Positions 9,021 through 18,959 of a DNA stretch of 64,000 nt are shown here, piece after piece. The notes below the pieces were generated by a model. It worked only from the letters and a program-made list of their open reading frames with translations, ran no database searches and had not been told where the DNA came from. A program made the translations under genes and the position numbers. The first letter of the stretch is position 1. Each line of letters opens with the position of its first letter. Origin of the DNA: Nitrospinaceae bacterium (GTDB taxonomy: Bacteria; Nitrospinota; Nitrospinia; Nitrospinales; Nitrospinaceae); NCBI GenBank assembly GCA_028278405.1, contig JANQEK010000015.1, forward strand, positions 62,001 to 126,000, read 5' to 3'.

Positions 9021-10394
9021 TCACCTCCAGATTTTAGTCAGGCGTTTGATCTGTTCCTGCACCCGGTTGGGAGCAGTGCCGCCGTACACATTCTTCCGTT
9101 TCACCGACTGCTCCACCTTCAGATAACCGAGCACATCCTTTTTAATCTTCTTCGATATCTTCTGTAATTCCGCCAGTGTCAACTGCTCGAGCGTTTTCCC
9201 GGTGTCGATGCAGTGGGCAACGGTTTTGCCGGTGATCTCGTGCGCTTCCCGGAACGGGATATTTTGTAATACCAGATAATCCGCGAGATCGGTCGCCGTC
9301 AGGAACCCGCTTTCGGCCAGTTGCTTCGGTGTGAACTTTTTAAACTTGGCCGTCTTCAGCATGCCATTGAATACTTCCAGGGACATCTGCACCGTATCCA
9401 CCGTATCGAACAGCGGTTCCTTGTCTTCCTGCAAATCCTTGTTATAGGCCAGCGGCTGGCCTTTCATCATGGTCAGCAGACCCATGAGGTTGCCGTAAAT
9501 CCGTCCCGTCTTGCCCCGGATGAGCTCGGCGGCGTCCGGATTCTTTTTCTGCGGCATGATACTGCTGCCGGTGGTGAACGCATCGGACAGTTCGATCAAC
9601 GCACATTCGCTGGAAGCCCAGAGGACGATCTCTTCGCAGAACCGGCTGAGGTGCATCATCAGGATCGACGCGGCGGAACAGAACTCGACAATAAAATCCC
9701 GGTCACTGACAGCATCCATACTGTTGTGCGTTACCTCCGGAAACCCTAATAACCTCGCGGTGTGTTTGCGGTCGATGGGAAAATTCGTCCCCGCCAGCGC
9801 GGCCGATCCCAGCGGCATGACATTGGTTCGTTTGAGTGCATCGGCGAACCGATCCCGATCGCGTCCGAACATTTCCAGATACGCCAGCAGGTGATGTGCC
9901 AGCGATATCGGCTGCGCCCGCTGAAGATGCGTGTAACCGGGAATGAGGGTGTTGACGTGTTTCTTCGCCTGCCCGAGAACCGTTTTGCCCAGTTGTTCAA
10001 GACTCTTCTGTATGCTTTCTATTTCATCGCGCAGGTAGAGCCGGATGTCGAGCGCCACCTGGTCGTTCCGGCTCCGGCCGGTGTGGAGCTTGCCGCCGAC
10101 CGGCCCGACGAGGTCGATCAGCCGTTTCTCGATATTCATATGAATATCTTCCAGGTTCTCCTTCACCTTAAACTTGCCCTGGTCGAACTCCTTGAGGATC
10201 TTGTTCAGGCCGGTGATGATTTTTTTAGCTTCGGCGGGTTTCAGGATTTTGCATTTCTGCAGGGTTTTGCAGTGCGCGATACTTCCCTCGATGTCGTAGG
10301 CATAGAGCCGTTTGTCGAAGAAGATGGAGGACGAAAACCTCAGCATCAACGCGTCTGTGGATTCCTTGAATCTGCCGCCCCAAGGCTGTTTCAT
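9021..10394 (-). CDS. argH: argininosuccinate lyase
   Basis: MKQPWGGRFKE, GSSIMPQKKNPD signature. Confidence 0.97.
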   Translation of the reverse strand: MKQPWGGRFKESTDALMLRFSSSIFFDKRLYAYDIEGSIAHCKTLQKCKILKPAEAKKIITGLNKILKEFDQGKFKVKENLEDIHMNIEKRLIDLVGPVGGKLHTGRSRNDQVALDIRLYLRDEIESIQKSLEQLGKTVLGQAKKHVNTLIPGYTHLQRAQPISLAHHLLAYLEMFGRDRDRFADALKRTNVMPLGSAALAGTNFPIDRKHTARLLGFPEVTHNSMDAVSDRDFIVEFCSAASILMMHLSRFCEEIVLWASSECALIELSDAFTTGSSIMPQKKNPDAAELIRGKTGRIYGNLMGLLTMMKGQPLAYNKDLQEDKEPLFDTVDTVQMSLEVFNGMLKTAKFKKFTPKQLAESGFLTATDLADYLVLQNIPFREAHEITGKTVAHCIDTGKTLEQLTLAELQKISKKIKKDVLGYLKVEQSVKRKNVYGGTAPNRVQEQIKRLTKIWR

Positions 10395-10481
10395 GATCGT
10401 TTCCGAGTAAAAGTAAAGACTTGAAATTATAGCGGATAAACGGACGGAAGCCCAGCGGCGATTTCAGGTAGTATGGGATTG

Positions 10482-10838
10482 CTATGTTTCGTCAAGCCCT
10501 CTTCGCCGTAGCGAACACCACATCAATAAATCCAGCGCACGTTCAAACTCGAAAACTCCATTAAATTCGTCTGCAGTCTGGCAAGAAAATATGGCTTCAT
10601 CACCCTTGGTAAAATTTTCAAACCGTATACCTTGAGTGTAGGACTCATAATTCTGAAAATACACCATTCCCTTATCATCCAAATCAAGGTCCCAGCCGAT
10701 GAAAACAACAGTCTCCATTATTGGATTCTGCATGTCACCATCCACATAAAAAACTTTGAAATAAACGGACCCCACTTCCAGTTCACTTGCCGGTACAGGA
10801 ACGCTATAGGGTTTAATTTCCCTTGATTCGAATCGCAT
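10482..10838 (-). CDS. hypothetical protein, 118 aa
   Basis: ORF track; no family recognised. Confidence 0.5.
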   Translation of the reverse strand: MRFESREIKPYSVPVPASELEVGSVYFKVFYVDGDMQNPIMETVVFIGWDLDLDDKGMVYFQNYESYTQGIRFENFTKGDEAIFSCQTADEFNGVFEFERALDLLMWCSLRRRGLDET

Positions 10839-10859
10839 CTACAATACCCGATTTAACAT

Positions 10860-11984
10860 TTAGGTAGATTTGACCCACTTGTCTTTCTGGACGATGTTGA
10901 CGTGGGTGCCGAGAGGGATGACATTGGCGAGAAAATCGAGATACCATTCCTGGATGTTGGGGCAGCCGGCGCTGCCGCTGCGCCAGTCGAAGCTCTTTTT
11001 GTAAAACTCGTTGGCCTTGCTGAGGTTGACGCCGTGGATGCCGTAACTGCCGTGCACCTGCGGTCCCAGCTTCTTCAGGCCCAGCCACCAGTGGCCGATT
11101 TCGTGGTCCGGGTCGCCGAAGGGGATGGCGCGGACGACCTGTTTGCCTTTGACGATTTCCTTCTTGTACCAGGTCGGTTTGTGCAGGCGGTTTTTGATTT
11201 CGTATTCGCCGAGCGGGGTTTCCTCTCCCTTCCGACCGAAGATGGCCTCGATCTCCAGAATCTCTTCGTTGTTGTAGTACACCTTCAGCTTGCTGGTATC
11301 CAGGGTCCCCAACAGGTACCACATGTCGGGATCCGTATCGTAACGGGCAATCCGGTTTTTGCCAAATTTCAGGGTGATGTGATTTCCGGACTTGGCATAG
11401 ACGGTGCGCGGATCGTTATAAATGTGCCGGACAATGTATTTGAAATTCTGGGCGACCTTGTTGTTGGCGATCAACCGAGTCACCATTTTCTCCAGTTCTT
11501 CCTTTTTCTTTCGGGTTTGTTCCAGCGTGGTTTCCGTCTGGTGCAGACTGTCCTGCACCATGCCCATTTCTTCCTGGGAAGCCAGACCCAGCATGCTCAA
11601 CCCGGCGTAGTAGGCAATGTCTACCTGTCTCCGGGTTTGCTCGCCCAGAAAAAAATGGTACACCGTAAGAATGGACAGCACTATGGAGGCGAGGGTGATG
11701 CTGGCGATTTTCAACGTTCGCAGGACGCGAGTCGACATCAAATAACGAAATACTTCAAATTTTACTTTTTTGTCTTTTTCGTCGAGGGGTGAAAAATGAG
11801 CGCCCCGGAACTTTTGGAAAAGGGTGAATTCCAGCGGTGAGAGATGGGAGCGGGAGTTGCTTAGTTTCAGGATGATGGCATACAGGTTTTCACGCGTGCG
11901 ACGGTCGTAACTGCCGATGGGATCCTTGGTCGCAATCAGATTGTATTCAGTAATGGTGAGTACGTTCAGTTTCTGATCCGTCAT
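10860..11984 (-). CDS. membrane-anchored L,D-transpeptidase (YkuD) with N-terminal domain shared with the adjacent bactofilin
   Basis: TM helix, coiled coil, C-terminal HGSYGIHGVNLSKANEFYKKSFDWRSGSAGCPNIQEW catalytic H/C region. Confidence 0.85.
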   Translation of the reverse strand: MTDQKLNVLTITEYNLIATKDPIGSYDRRTRENLYAIILKLSNSRSHLSPLEFTLFQKFRGAHFSPLDEKDKKVKFEVFRYLMSTRVLRTLKIASITLASIVLSILTVYHFFLGEQTRRQVDIAYYAGLSMLGLASQEEMGMVQDSLHQTETTLEQTRKKKEELEKMVTRLIANNKVAQNFKYIVRHIYNDPRTVYAKSGNHITLKFGKNRIARYDTDPDMWYLLGTLDTSKLKVYYNNEEILEIEAIFGRKGEETPLGEYEIKNRLHKPTWYKKEIVKGKQVVRAIPFGDPDHEIGHWWLGLKKLGPQVHGSYGIHGVNLSKANEFYKKSFDWRSGSAGCPNIQEWYLDFLANVIPLGTHVNIVQKDKWVKST

Positions 11985-12059
11985 TTCCCATTCTGCCTAT
12001 AGCATTTTTGAAAAGCTGTCTACCGGAGACGCCATCCACGGGAACGCGGGAGGAAAGAA

Positions 12060-12638
12060 TTAACCTGCTCGAAACAATTGGCTGATCCGGTTCTTGATGG
12101 GCACCCGTTCTTCTTTCTGCCGGGCGGCCTTGAGTTCGGGATCTCCCAGTTTGCAGTTTCCTTTAAACATTGCACCGGGTGCGATTTGAACAGCCGGCGC
12201 CACCACATTGCCCAACAGAGTTCCCGCGGAATTGAGGGTTAATTTTTTACCGGCGGAAACATCTCCTTCGATTTTGCCTTTGCAAATAATTTCCGCGGCT
12301 GTGATGTTTCCCTGCACGCGCCCCTTTTCGTTGATGATCAGGGTTCCACCCGTCATGATATCGCCTTCATGCTCTCCGTCAAGACAAAGGGAAACTTTAA
12401 ATTTTAAAGATCCGCTGGTTTTGCGGTTGCCCGGCAGCAAGATGCCGAACTCCGCATGTTTAAACCGCTTGAGCAACCGCGCTTCTGCCTTGGCGCCCTG
12501 TTTTTTGTGGGCCACCAGTTTGTCGATCAAACTGTACAGTTGTTCACGGGTCCGGTTGTCATAATATCCCCGGGGATCCTTGGATTCCAGAAACTGGTAC
12601 TGGGCTTCCGTGAGTATGCTGAGTTTGATGTTTTCCAT
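12060..12638 (-). CDS. bactofilin with extra N-terminal domain
   Basis: GDIMTGGTLIINEKGRVQGNITAAEIICKGKIEGDVSAGKKL repeats. Confidence 0.88.
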   Translation of the reverse strand: MENIKLSILTEAQYQFLESKDPRGYYDNRTREQLYSLIDKLVAHKKQGAKAEARLLKRFKHAEFGILLPGNRKTSGSLKFKVSLCLDGEHEGDIMTGGTLIINEKGRVQGNITAAEIICKGKIEGDVSAGKKLTLNSAGTLLGNVVAPAVQIAPGAMFKGNCKLGDPELKAARQKEERVPIKNRISQLFRAG

Positions 12639-12645
12639 AACAGGT

Positions 12646-13968
12646 TCAGTTGGTGCTGCTGCCGGCCAGCCGCGTCAGTTTTTCGAACAACTGGGGTTTC
12701 TTTGTTTTATTCAGATAACTGATGATAGTTTTATCGTCATCGGCCAGAGTGGGACAAATGTTGTTCTTCGACAAGATGGCTTTCGCGATCAGGTCCATAC
12801 GTTCGCTCAAGGCGATGTCCATATTGTAAAAAAGGGATTTTCGGTTGTTGGTGATGTTGATCACCTTGTTGTGCGGAACCATGCCCACAATCTGGATGCG
12901 TCTTTTGTACTGATGGTATTTGTCCAGAGTATCCAGATACTCCCGCAACATCTTCAGAGATTTCTCAATTTCCTGGTTGCTCTGGCAGCGGTTGAACACG
13001 ATACCCAGTTTTTTGTTTTTAATGGACTGATACAGATCGCCTTTTCCCTTTTGCTCCAGCAGGCGATTGACATGGACGCGGTCCAGTCCCACCAGTTGGC
13101 CTTTTGCATAATCCGCCTGAAATTCTTCGTAATAATCGATGAAAGTGTGTACGGCGTCGATACTGCCATTGATCGCTATGTTGTTGCTCAAATCGAAGAC
13201 GAATAAAACTTGATCGATCACATTCATCAGAGATGACATGTGGTTGACCCCGCCTGCCGGGGTATCCACAATAACGTGCTCAAATTTTTGAAACACATGA
13301 TCCAAAAACTCGAGAAAGCGTAGAAGAAACTCCGGTTCGTTGATGCGTTTGCGGTGTGCCCGTTTTCCCAGGATGGGAACCTCACCGCCCAGAATTGAAA
13401 ACCCATATTCTTCAATATAACTGATATATTCTTCCATGACCGGCTGGGCCACCCGTTCCATTTCCTCCAACAAACTCCTGAATTTCTCGAGGTCGATTTT
13501 CTTAAGAATGGGTTGCAGTTTCTTGATTTGGGAGATGGTCTTGATCTCCTTGCGCTTCTTCAGCAATTCACGAATCTCGTTTCCATATTTGAATTCCGAG
13601 GCCAGGAATAAATCGATGTTCATGGCGTGATAATGATGAAACATCTTGGCCAGCCGTTCGTTACGGGCCGGTATGTCGCCTTCTACATAAGCCCGGAATC
13701 GGGATGTCATCAAATAAACAATTTTCAGGAAGTCGTTCTGATAGGTTTTTTTACCCAGACATTCAAACAAATCGTAAAACGTTTTGGACGGATGGCTGTC
13801 CAGAAGACTGGTGATGGTGGGCAGACGCAGATCCAAATCGACCAGGCAAATCCGGTTGTGGTTCTTACCGGAGGACAACGCCCGGGTCAGCGCAGCGGTG
13901 GCATTAATCGATAAAGTGGTTTTACCAATTCCGCCTTTGGGTCCTACCACTGAAATAATCGACATCAA
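12646..13968 (-). CDS. MinD/ParA-like P-loop ATPase, extended
   Basis: GPKGGIGKTTLSIN deviant Walker A, DLDLRLPTI, VIVDTPAG. Confidence 0.85.
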   Translation of the reverse strand: MMSIISVVGPKGGIGKTTLSINATAALTRALSSGKNHNRICLVDLDLRLPTITSLLDSHPSKTFYDLFECLGKKTYQNDFLKIVYLMTSRFRAYVEGDIPARNERLAKMFHHYHAMNIDLFLASEFKYGNEIRELLKKRKEIKTISQIKKLQPILKKIDLEKFRSLLEEMERVAQPVMEEYISYIEEYGFSILGGEVPILGKRAHRKRINEPEFLLRFLEFLDHVFQKFEHVIVDTPAGGVNHMSSLMNVIDQVLFVFDLSNNIAINGSIDAVHTFIDYYEEFQADYAKGQLVGLDRVHVNRLLEQKGKGDLYQSIKNKKLGIVFNRCQSNQEIEKSLKMLREYLDTLDKYHQYKRRIQIVGMVPHNKVINITNNRKSLFYNMDIALSERMDLIAKAILSKNNICPTLADDDKTIISYLNKTKKPQLFEKLTRLAGSSTN

Positions 13969-14672
13969 ACGTCCTTTTCTTTGTTTTTTTCAGGTTTGCC
14001 CGAAAGGACTAATGTAATCTCGCCCTTCCATTTGCGACCCTGGCTGGCCTTGCATAAATCGTCCAGCCCTCCCCGCAAGACTTCTTCGTGCATCTTGGTC
14101 AATTCCCGGGTAAGTGCCGCTTTGCGATTTCCAAACACTTCCCGTAACTCGTTCAGCGTTTTTTCGATCCGTTGCGGCGATTCGAACAACACCACTGTTT
14201 CGGACAATTCCGCCAGTTCCTCAAGAATTCTTTTGCGTCTTTTTTTGCGGGGCAGAAATCCTTCAAACCGGAAACGATCCATCGGCAATCCCGATACCGT
14301 CAACGCCGATAAAATCGCCGAAGGCCCGGGAATGGAAATCACTTCCGCTTCCGCATCCAACGCCAGTTGTACCAGATGGTAGAGGGGATCTGAGACACCG
14401 GGTGTGCCGGCATCGGAAACCAATGCGACGTCTTCCCCCTGGTTCAACCTTTTTATAAACTCGGGACCTTTGCGAATTTTGTTGTAGCTGTTGTAACTGG
14501 AAAGAGGCGTGGTAATTTCGTAGCGGTTCAGGAGAATTCTGGTGCGGCGGGTATCCTCCGCCGCAATCAGCGAAACCTGCCGCAACATTTCCACGGAGCG
14601 GTAAGTAATATCCCCCAGATTTCCAATGGGAGTGCTCACCACATACAAGCGACCCTTCCCTTTATGTGACAT
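13965..14672 (-). CDS. rsmI: 16S rRNA (cytidine 1402-2'-O)-methyltransferase
   Basis: GRLYVVSTPIGNLGDITYR, AEDTRRTRILLN, LVSDAGTPGVSDP. Confidence 0.95.
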   Translation of the reverse strand: MSHKGKGRLYVVSTPIGNLGDITYRSVEMLRQVSLIAAEDTRRTRILLNRYEITTPLSSYNSYNKIRKGPEFIKRLNQGEDVALVSDAGTPGVSDPLYHLVQLALDAEAEVISIPGPSAILSALTVSGLPMDRFRFEGFLPRKKRRKRILEELAELSETVVLFESPQRIEKTLNELREVFGNRKAALTRELTKMHEEVLRGGLDDLCKASQGRKWKGEITLVLSGKPEKNKEKDV

Positions 14673-14760
14673 ACATACGTATTGTAAAGGTGCTCTTGGA
14701 AAATCTCAATAACTATTTGGATTAAAAGGTTTTTAGGGAATAAGAGACAATGGCGGGCAC

Positions 14761-14800
14761 AAAAAAAACCGGTCGATAGTACGCTATCGCCGGTTTTTTT
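14761..14800. terminator. bidirectional intrinsic terminator
   Basis: A-run, ACCGG.CGATAG TACG CTATCG.CCGGT hairpin, T-run. Confidence 0.75.
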
Positions 14801-14820
14801 CTGTGTCTGTTTCTGAAACT

Positions 14821-15231
14821 TTACTGGGCTGAGGTGGCCGATTCCGCTTCTTCGTTTTGCACCAGTTTGATGATCTTTCCATCGTTTCCAGTCATGTCGC
14901 AACTGCCGTCAAAGATTGCGCCGTTTTCAACCAGAAGGGCGGGAGCTGCAATGTTGCCTACAACTTCGCTGTTGGCATGAATTTCAATTCGTTTGGATGC
15001 TTGAATGGTTCCTTTGATTTTTCCGCGACAGATAACGGTACCGGCGGTGATGTCTGCTTCGAGCACGCCGTTTTCTCCGACAATCAGAGTGTCATCGGTA
15101 TTGACCTCCCCGTCCATCTTGCCATCGATACGAACAACGCCGTTGAAACTCAACGCTCCACTAAAAACCGTGTCTTCGCCCAAATAGGCTTTAATGTCTT
15201 TGATGTTCTCAACGTTATTTTTTGCGGTCAT
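14821..15231 (-). CDS. bactofilin
   Basis: GALSFNGVVRIDGKMDGEVNTDDTLIVGENGVLEADITAGTVICRGKIKG. Confidence 0.92.
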   Translation of the reverse strand: MTAKNNVENIKDIKAYLGEDTVFSGALSFNGVVRIDGKMDGEVNTDDTLIVGENGVLEADITAGTVICRGKIKGTIQASKRIEIHANSEVVGNIAAPALLVENGAIFDGSCDMTGNDGKIIKLVQNEEAESATSAQ

Positions 15232-15292
15232 GTCTTCTCCCCTTGGAGGACTTTAAAGGTTGGAAAGAAACAAGGCTTGGGACTCTTGAAAG

Positions 15293-16156
15293 TCAGGATA
15301 CTATCATATCACGAATTCGATTCAAGTCATCATTAGAATAATAAAAAACAACGAGTTTACCGCCTTTTTTTGCGGGAGTGATTTCCACTTTCGTGCCCAG
15401 ATGACGTTGAAATTCCTTTTCCAGATCTTTTATGAACACATCCTTATGGGTTACTTTCTCTTTAGCTTTGGGACCGGCAGGATTCTTTTTTGACCGAATA
15501 TAAAACTCAAGTTGCCGCACATTCATGTTCTGCTTGAGAACCGCGCGGCGAACTTCTTCCATCTCGCGCTCTGTTTCCAGGGCCAGCATGGCCCGCGCAT
15601 GGCCCATGGTTAGTCGTCCGGTAATCAAGTCTTCCTGAAAACCTTTGGACAATTTTAGTAGACGCAGATAGTTGGCAACGGTTGCCCGGTTTTTCCCGAC
15701 ACGTTGCGCAATCACTTCCTGGGTCAAACCAAATTCATTGGACAAGCGTTTATAGGCTTCTGCTTCCTCGATCGGATTCAGGTCCTGGCGGTGAATGTTC
15801 TCGATCAAGGCCATTTGCAGAGATTGCGTATCGCTGGCTTCCCGAATAATGGCAGGAATTTTTTTGAGACCGGCTTTTCTACTGGCCCGCCAGCGGCGTT
15901 CGCCACATATGATTCCATAACCACTGCCCCTCTTCTGAACAACAATGGGCTGAATCACCCCATTCTCCCGGATCGAATTTTCCAGTTCTCTCAGCATCAA
16001 ATCATTGAAGTCCTTTCGGGGCTGAGTTTCACCCGGAGAAATTTCATCGATCAGTAATTCCACCATCCCTGCCGTGGTGGCGGTCCCTTCAGGCGCTTCT
16101 GCTCCAAAGTTGGGGATCAGTGCATTGATACCTTTTCCTAAGGCTTTTCTATTCAC
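15293..16156 (-). CDS. parB: chromosome partitioning protein ParB
   Basis: LGKGINALI, CGERRWRASRKAGL, VGKNRATVANYLRLLKL. Confidence 0.96.
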   Translation of the reverse strand: MNRKALGKGINALIPNFGAEAPEGTATTAGMVELLIDEISPGETQPRKDFNDLMLRELENSIRENGVIQPIVVQKRGSGYGIICGERRWRASRKAGLKKIPAIIREASDTQSLQMALIENIHRQDLNPIEEAEAYKRLSNEFGLTQEVIAQRVGKNRATVANYLRLLKLSKGFQEDLITGRLTMGHARAMLALETEREMEEVRRAVLKQNMNVRQLEFYIRSKKNPAGPKAKEKVTHKDVFIKDLEKEFQRHLGTKVEITPAKKGGKLVVFYYSNDDLNRIRDMIVS

Positions 16157-16962
16157 GGGGTCGTCTCACTGGTTTCCAAGGTTGATGTTTCCGCGACTTT
16201 CTTGCTGCGCGCGATAATTTCACGGGCTAACTCAATATAGGAGTCGGCTCCTTTCGAGTTATTGTCATATAAAACAATGGGTTTGCCATGGCTGGGGGCC
16301 TCACTCAGCCGAATGTTCCTCGGGATTACCGTTCCCAATAATGACTTTCTGAAGTATTTCCGGATCTGCTCACGGACCTGGTGAGCCAGGGAAGTCCTGC
16401 CGTCGTACATGGTCAACAGTATCCCTTCGATGCTTAAATCAGGGTTGAGAGAACCTTTAAGCATTTTTATGGTTTGTATAAAACGGCTCAAACCCTGCAT
16501 GGAGTAATATTCGCATTGGGTTGGAATCAATACCGAATTGCAGGCGGTCAAGGCGTTTAAAGTGAGCAGGCCAAGGGAAGGAGGGCAGTCAATCACAACA
16601 AATTCATAGTGGGAGTCGAGCTGACTCAAGGCTTTTTTCAGCATGGTTTCCCGATGTTCCTGGTTGACCAGCTCCACCTCGGCCCCAGCCAGATCCACCG
16701 TGGAGGGAATTACAAACAGGGTATCAATAGCCGTGGGGTAGGTAACTTGGTCAATCTCGGCTTCACCGACAATCAGATCATAAATCCCCATTTGGGAATC
16801 GCTCAAGTAGAGCCCCAGACCCGTAGTGGCGTTACTTTGGGGATCAAGATCAATGAGAAGGACTTTTTTCCCGGTGAGAGCAATACAAGACGAAAGATTG
16901 ATAGCCGTGGTGGTTTTCCCGACCCCTCCCTTTTGATTGGCAACGCCGATAATCTTAGGCAT
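16153..16962 (-). CDS. parA: chromosome partitioning ATPase ParA/Soj
   Basis: MPKIIGVANQKGGVGKTTTAINLS; upstream of and overlapping parB. Confidence 0.96.
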   Translation of the reverse strand: MPKIIGVANQKGGVGKTTTAINLSSCIALTGKKVLLIDLDPQSNATTGLGLYLSDSQMGIYDLIVGEAEIDQVTYPTAIDTLFVIPSTVDLAGAEVELVNQEHRETMLKKALSQLDSHYEFVVIDCPPSLGLLTLNALTACNSVLIPTQCEYYSMQGLSRFIQTIKMLKGSLNPDLSIEGILLTMYDGRTSLAHQVREQIRKYFRKSLLGTVIPRNIRLSEAPSHGKPIVLYDNNSKGADSYIELAREIIARSKKVAETSTLETSETTP

Positions 16963-17044
16963 GGAGTTCCTTCGCAAGTTGTACGCTAGGCAAAATTAGC
17001 ACAAGATTTCCATCTGAACAATCAATTTCCTTCCCAAATTTTAA

Positions 17045-17058
17045 GTTCCACGTGGAAC
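17045..17058. promoter_or_regulatory. parS-like site 1
   Basis: GTTCCACGTGGAAC, perfect palindrome close to the parS consensus TGTTNCACGTGAAACA. Confidence 0.85.
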
Positions 17059-17137
17059 ATTCTATATGATATTGAATTTTATAGGCTTATAATTTTCGGA
17101 GAACTGAAAAAATGTGCTCTTTGATTTACATGGAAAA

Positions 17138-17153
17138 TGTTTCACGTGGAACA
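17138..17153. promoter_or_regulatory. parS-like site 2
   Basis: TGTTTCACGTGGAACA. Confidence 0.9.
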
Positions 17154-17807
17154 TTTTTCAATGACTACCATCAATGAGCTCTTTCCCCTCAATCCCTGAA
17201 CCTCCTTTGACTCAATAATTCGGGCATTTGGAAGGGATTCGGGGTCGAAATCGGACATCTCCTCCGGGTTCTTTTTTAAAATAATTCTCCCACCTTCCTT
17301 TAAAAAGGGCAGGCCGGTGGCCAAACAAGCGCTAAAGGAGCTGAATCCTCTAAAAAGGACTCGATCGAACTGTTCCGAGAAGGATTTCTGGAGGGAAAAA
17401 TCATCGGAGCGCCCTTCTACTACTTCAAGTCCTTTCAATTTTAGCGCTCGGACAACCTCACGCAGAAAATTACAACGTTTCCTCTGGCTCTCCAGCAAAG
17501 TTAGATTCAAATTGGGGCAAATAATCTTGACGGGAATACCGGGAAATCCCGCGCCGCTGCCAATGTCGAGAACTTTTTGGGATGAATCCAGCCAACGAAG
17601 ATACTGCAGGGAGTCAAATATGTGCCTCTCAAGAATAGAGTGCTGGTTCTTTTCGCTGATCAAGTTGATTTTTTCATTCCACTTGTCAAGAATCGAGCAA
17701 AATTCCTGAATCTGGACAATTGCTTCATCATAAAACTGAATTTTAGATAATTCCAGTTTGGAATTCTCTAGAACAGCGAGGATTTCTTGTTTGGAAACAG
17801 GATTCAT
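17142..17807 (-). CDS. rsmG: 16S rRNA (guanine527-N7)-methyltransferase
   Basis: KINLISEKNQHSILERHIFDSL, DIGSGAGFPGIPVKI. Confidence 0.93.
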   Translation of the reverse strand: MNPVSKQEILAVLENSKLELSKIQFYDEAIVQIQEFCSILDKWNEKINLISEKNQHSILERHIFDSLQYLRWLDSSQKVLDIGSGAGFPGIPVKIICPNLNLTLLESQRKRCNFLREVVRALKLKGLEVVEGRSDDFSLQKSFSEQFDRVLFRGFSSFSACLATGLPFLKEGGRIILKKNPEEMSDFDPESLPNARIIESKEVQGLRGKSSLMVVIEKCST

Positions 17808-17848
17808 GCCAGGAATATAGAAGCAACGAGAGAAAAAGGGAAGAAAAT

Positions 17849-18844
17849 CTACGTTTGAACTGATTTTTTAAATTCCCGGGTCAGTATGGGAAGAATTTTA
17901 AGTGCATCACCAACAATTCCGTAGTCCGCGACTTCAAAAATGGGAGCATGTGGATCCTTATTAATAGCAACAATGCATTTGGAGGAGGACATACCCGCTA
18001 AATGCTGAACGGCACCGGAAATTCCGCAGGCAATATATAAATCGGGAGCTACTGTCCGGCCAGTCTGCCCCACCTGGTTGGAATAATCCCGCCAGCCGTT
18101 GTCCACAACGGGCCGGCTGGCCCCAACGGCTGCCCCAAGCACCTCCGCCAGCTCCTCCAGGAGATGAAAATTCTCTGGGCCCTGCATTCCCAAACCTCCA
18201 GAAACAATAATTCTGGCCTCGGTTATATCCAAGACTCCAACTCCCTTGACTACTTCCTGCAAATGCAGAAGAAGGGACTTTTCACTCCATTTTGGAGAGT
18301 ACTCTACTATTGGAGCCTCATTGAATTCGCCAGCGGTATCAGAACGAAAGGCATTGGGCCGAAGGGTTATGATGACCGGCTCAGACCCGGAAAACTCTAG
18401 AGAAGATAAGGCTTTACCTCCATACACCGGTCTTTCGACTTTGATGCCAGAGGATTCACTATAATCCAATCCAACACAATCGGTAGCAAGCCCGGAACCG
18501 AGTTTTGCAGCCAGGCCCGCTGCCAGCTCCTTGCCATGGTTGGTTGCGGGGAGGAGAATCGCTGATGGTGAGGAATCTCCCATATATCCCACAAGGGCGT
18601 CCAAATAGCGCGAACTGATATATGTTTTAAGCTGGGGATCAACGATTAAAAGAACCTGGTCTACTCCGGAGCGCGAAACGGCTTTAACGTCATCCCCGCC
18701 CTGATCACTCAGGTAAACGGCTGTGACCTGGCCTCCTGATTTGGAGGATAACTGCCGGGCTGCATGGACCGCTTCCATACTGACCGGTTTCATTGTCCCA
18801 TCCGAATGCTCTATGACCACCCAGATGTCCTTAAGACCCGGCAT
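17849..18844 (-). CDS. etfA: electron transfer flavoprotein alpha subunit
   Basis: GASRPVVDNGWRDYSNQVGQTGRTVAPDLYIACGISGAVQHLAGM FAD-binding signature. Confidence 0.95.
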   Translation of the reverse strand: MPGLKDIWVVIEHSDGTMKPVSMEAVHAARQLSSKSGGQVTAVYLSDQGGDDVKAVSRSGVDQVLLIVDPQLKTYISSRYLDALVGYMGDSSPSAILLPATNHGKELAAGLAAKLGSGLATDCVGLDYSESSGIKVERPVYGGKALSSLEFSGSEPVIITLRPNAFRSDTAGEFNEAPIVEYSPKWSEKSLLLHLQEVVKGVGVLDITEARIIVSGGLGMQGPENFHLLEELAEVLGAAVGASRPVVDNGWRDYSNQVGQTGRTVAPDLYIACGISGAVQHLAGMSSSKCIVAINKDPHAPIFEVADYGIVGDALKILPILTREFKKSVQT

Positions 18845-18959
18845 CGCAAAACACCATTAGCCTAAATAGGCTACTTTTAAAATAGTAAATTTTTTGTGGT
18901 TTGTAAAGAATCACACGGGCCTTTCTTCACGTCAGGCCCGTGTGACTGGAGATATCCGA

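Noticed and set aside
14636-14902. Minus-strand ORF crossing the rsmI-bactofilin spacer
   Set aside because: Runs through a bidirectional terminator and overlaps two confident genes
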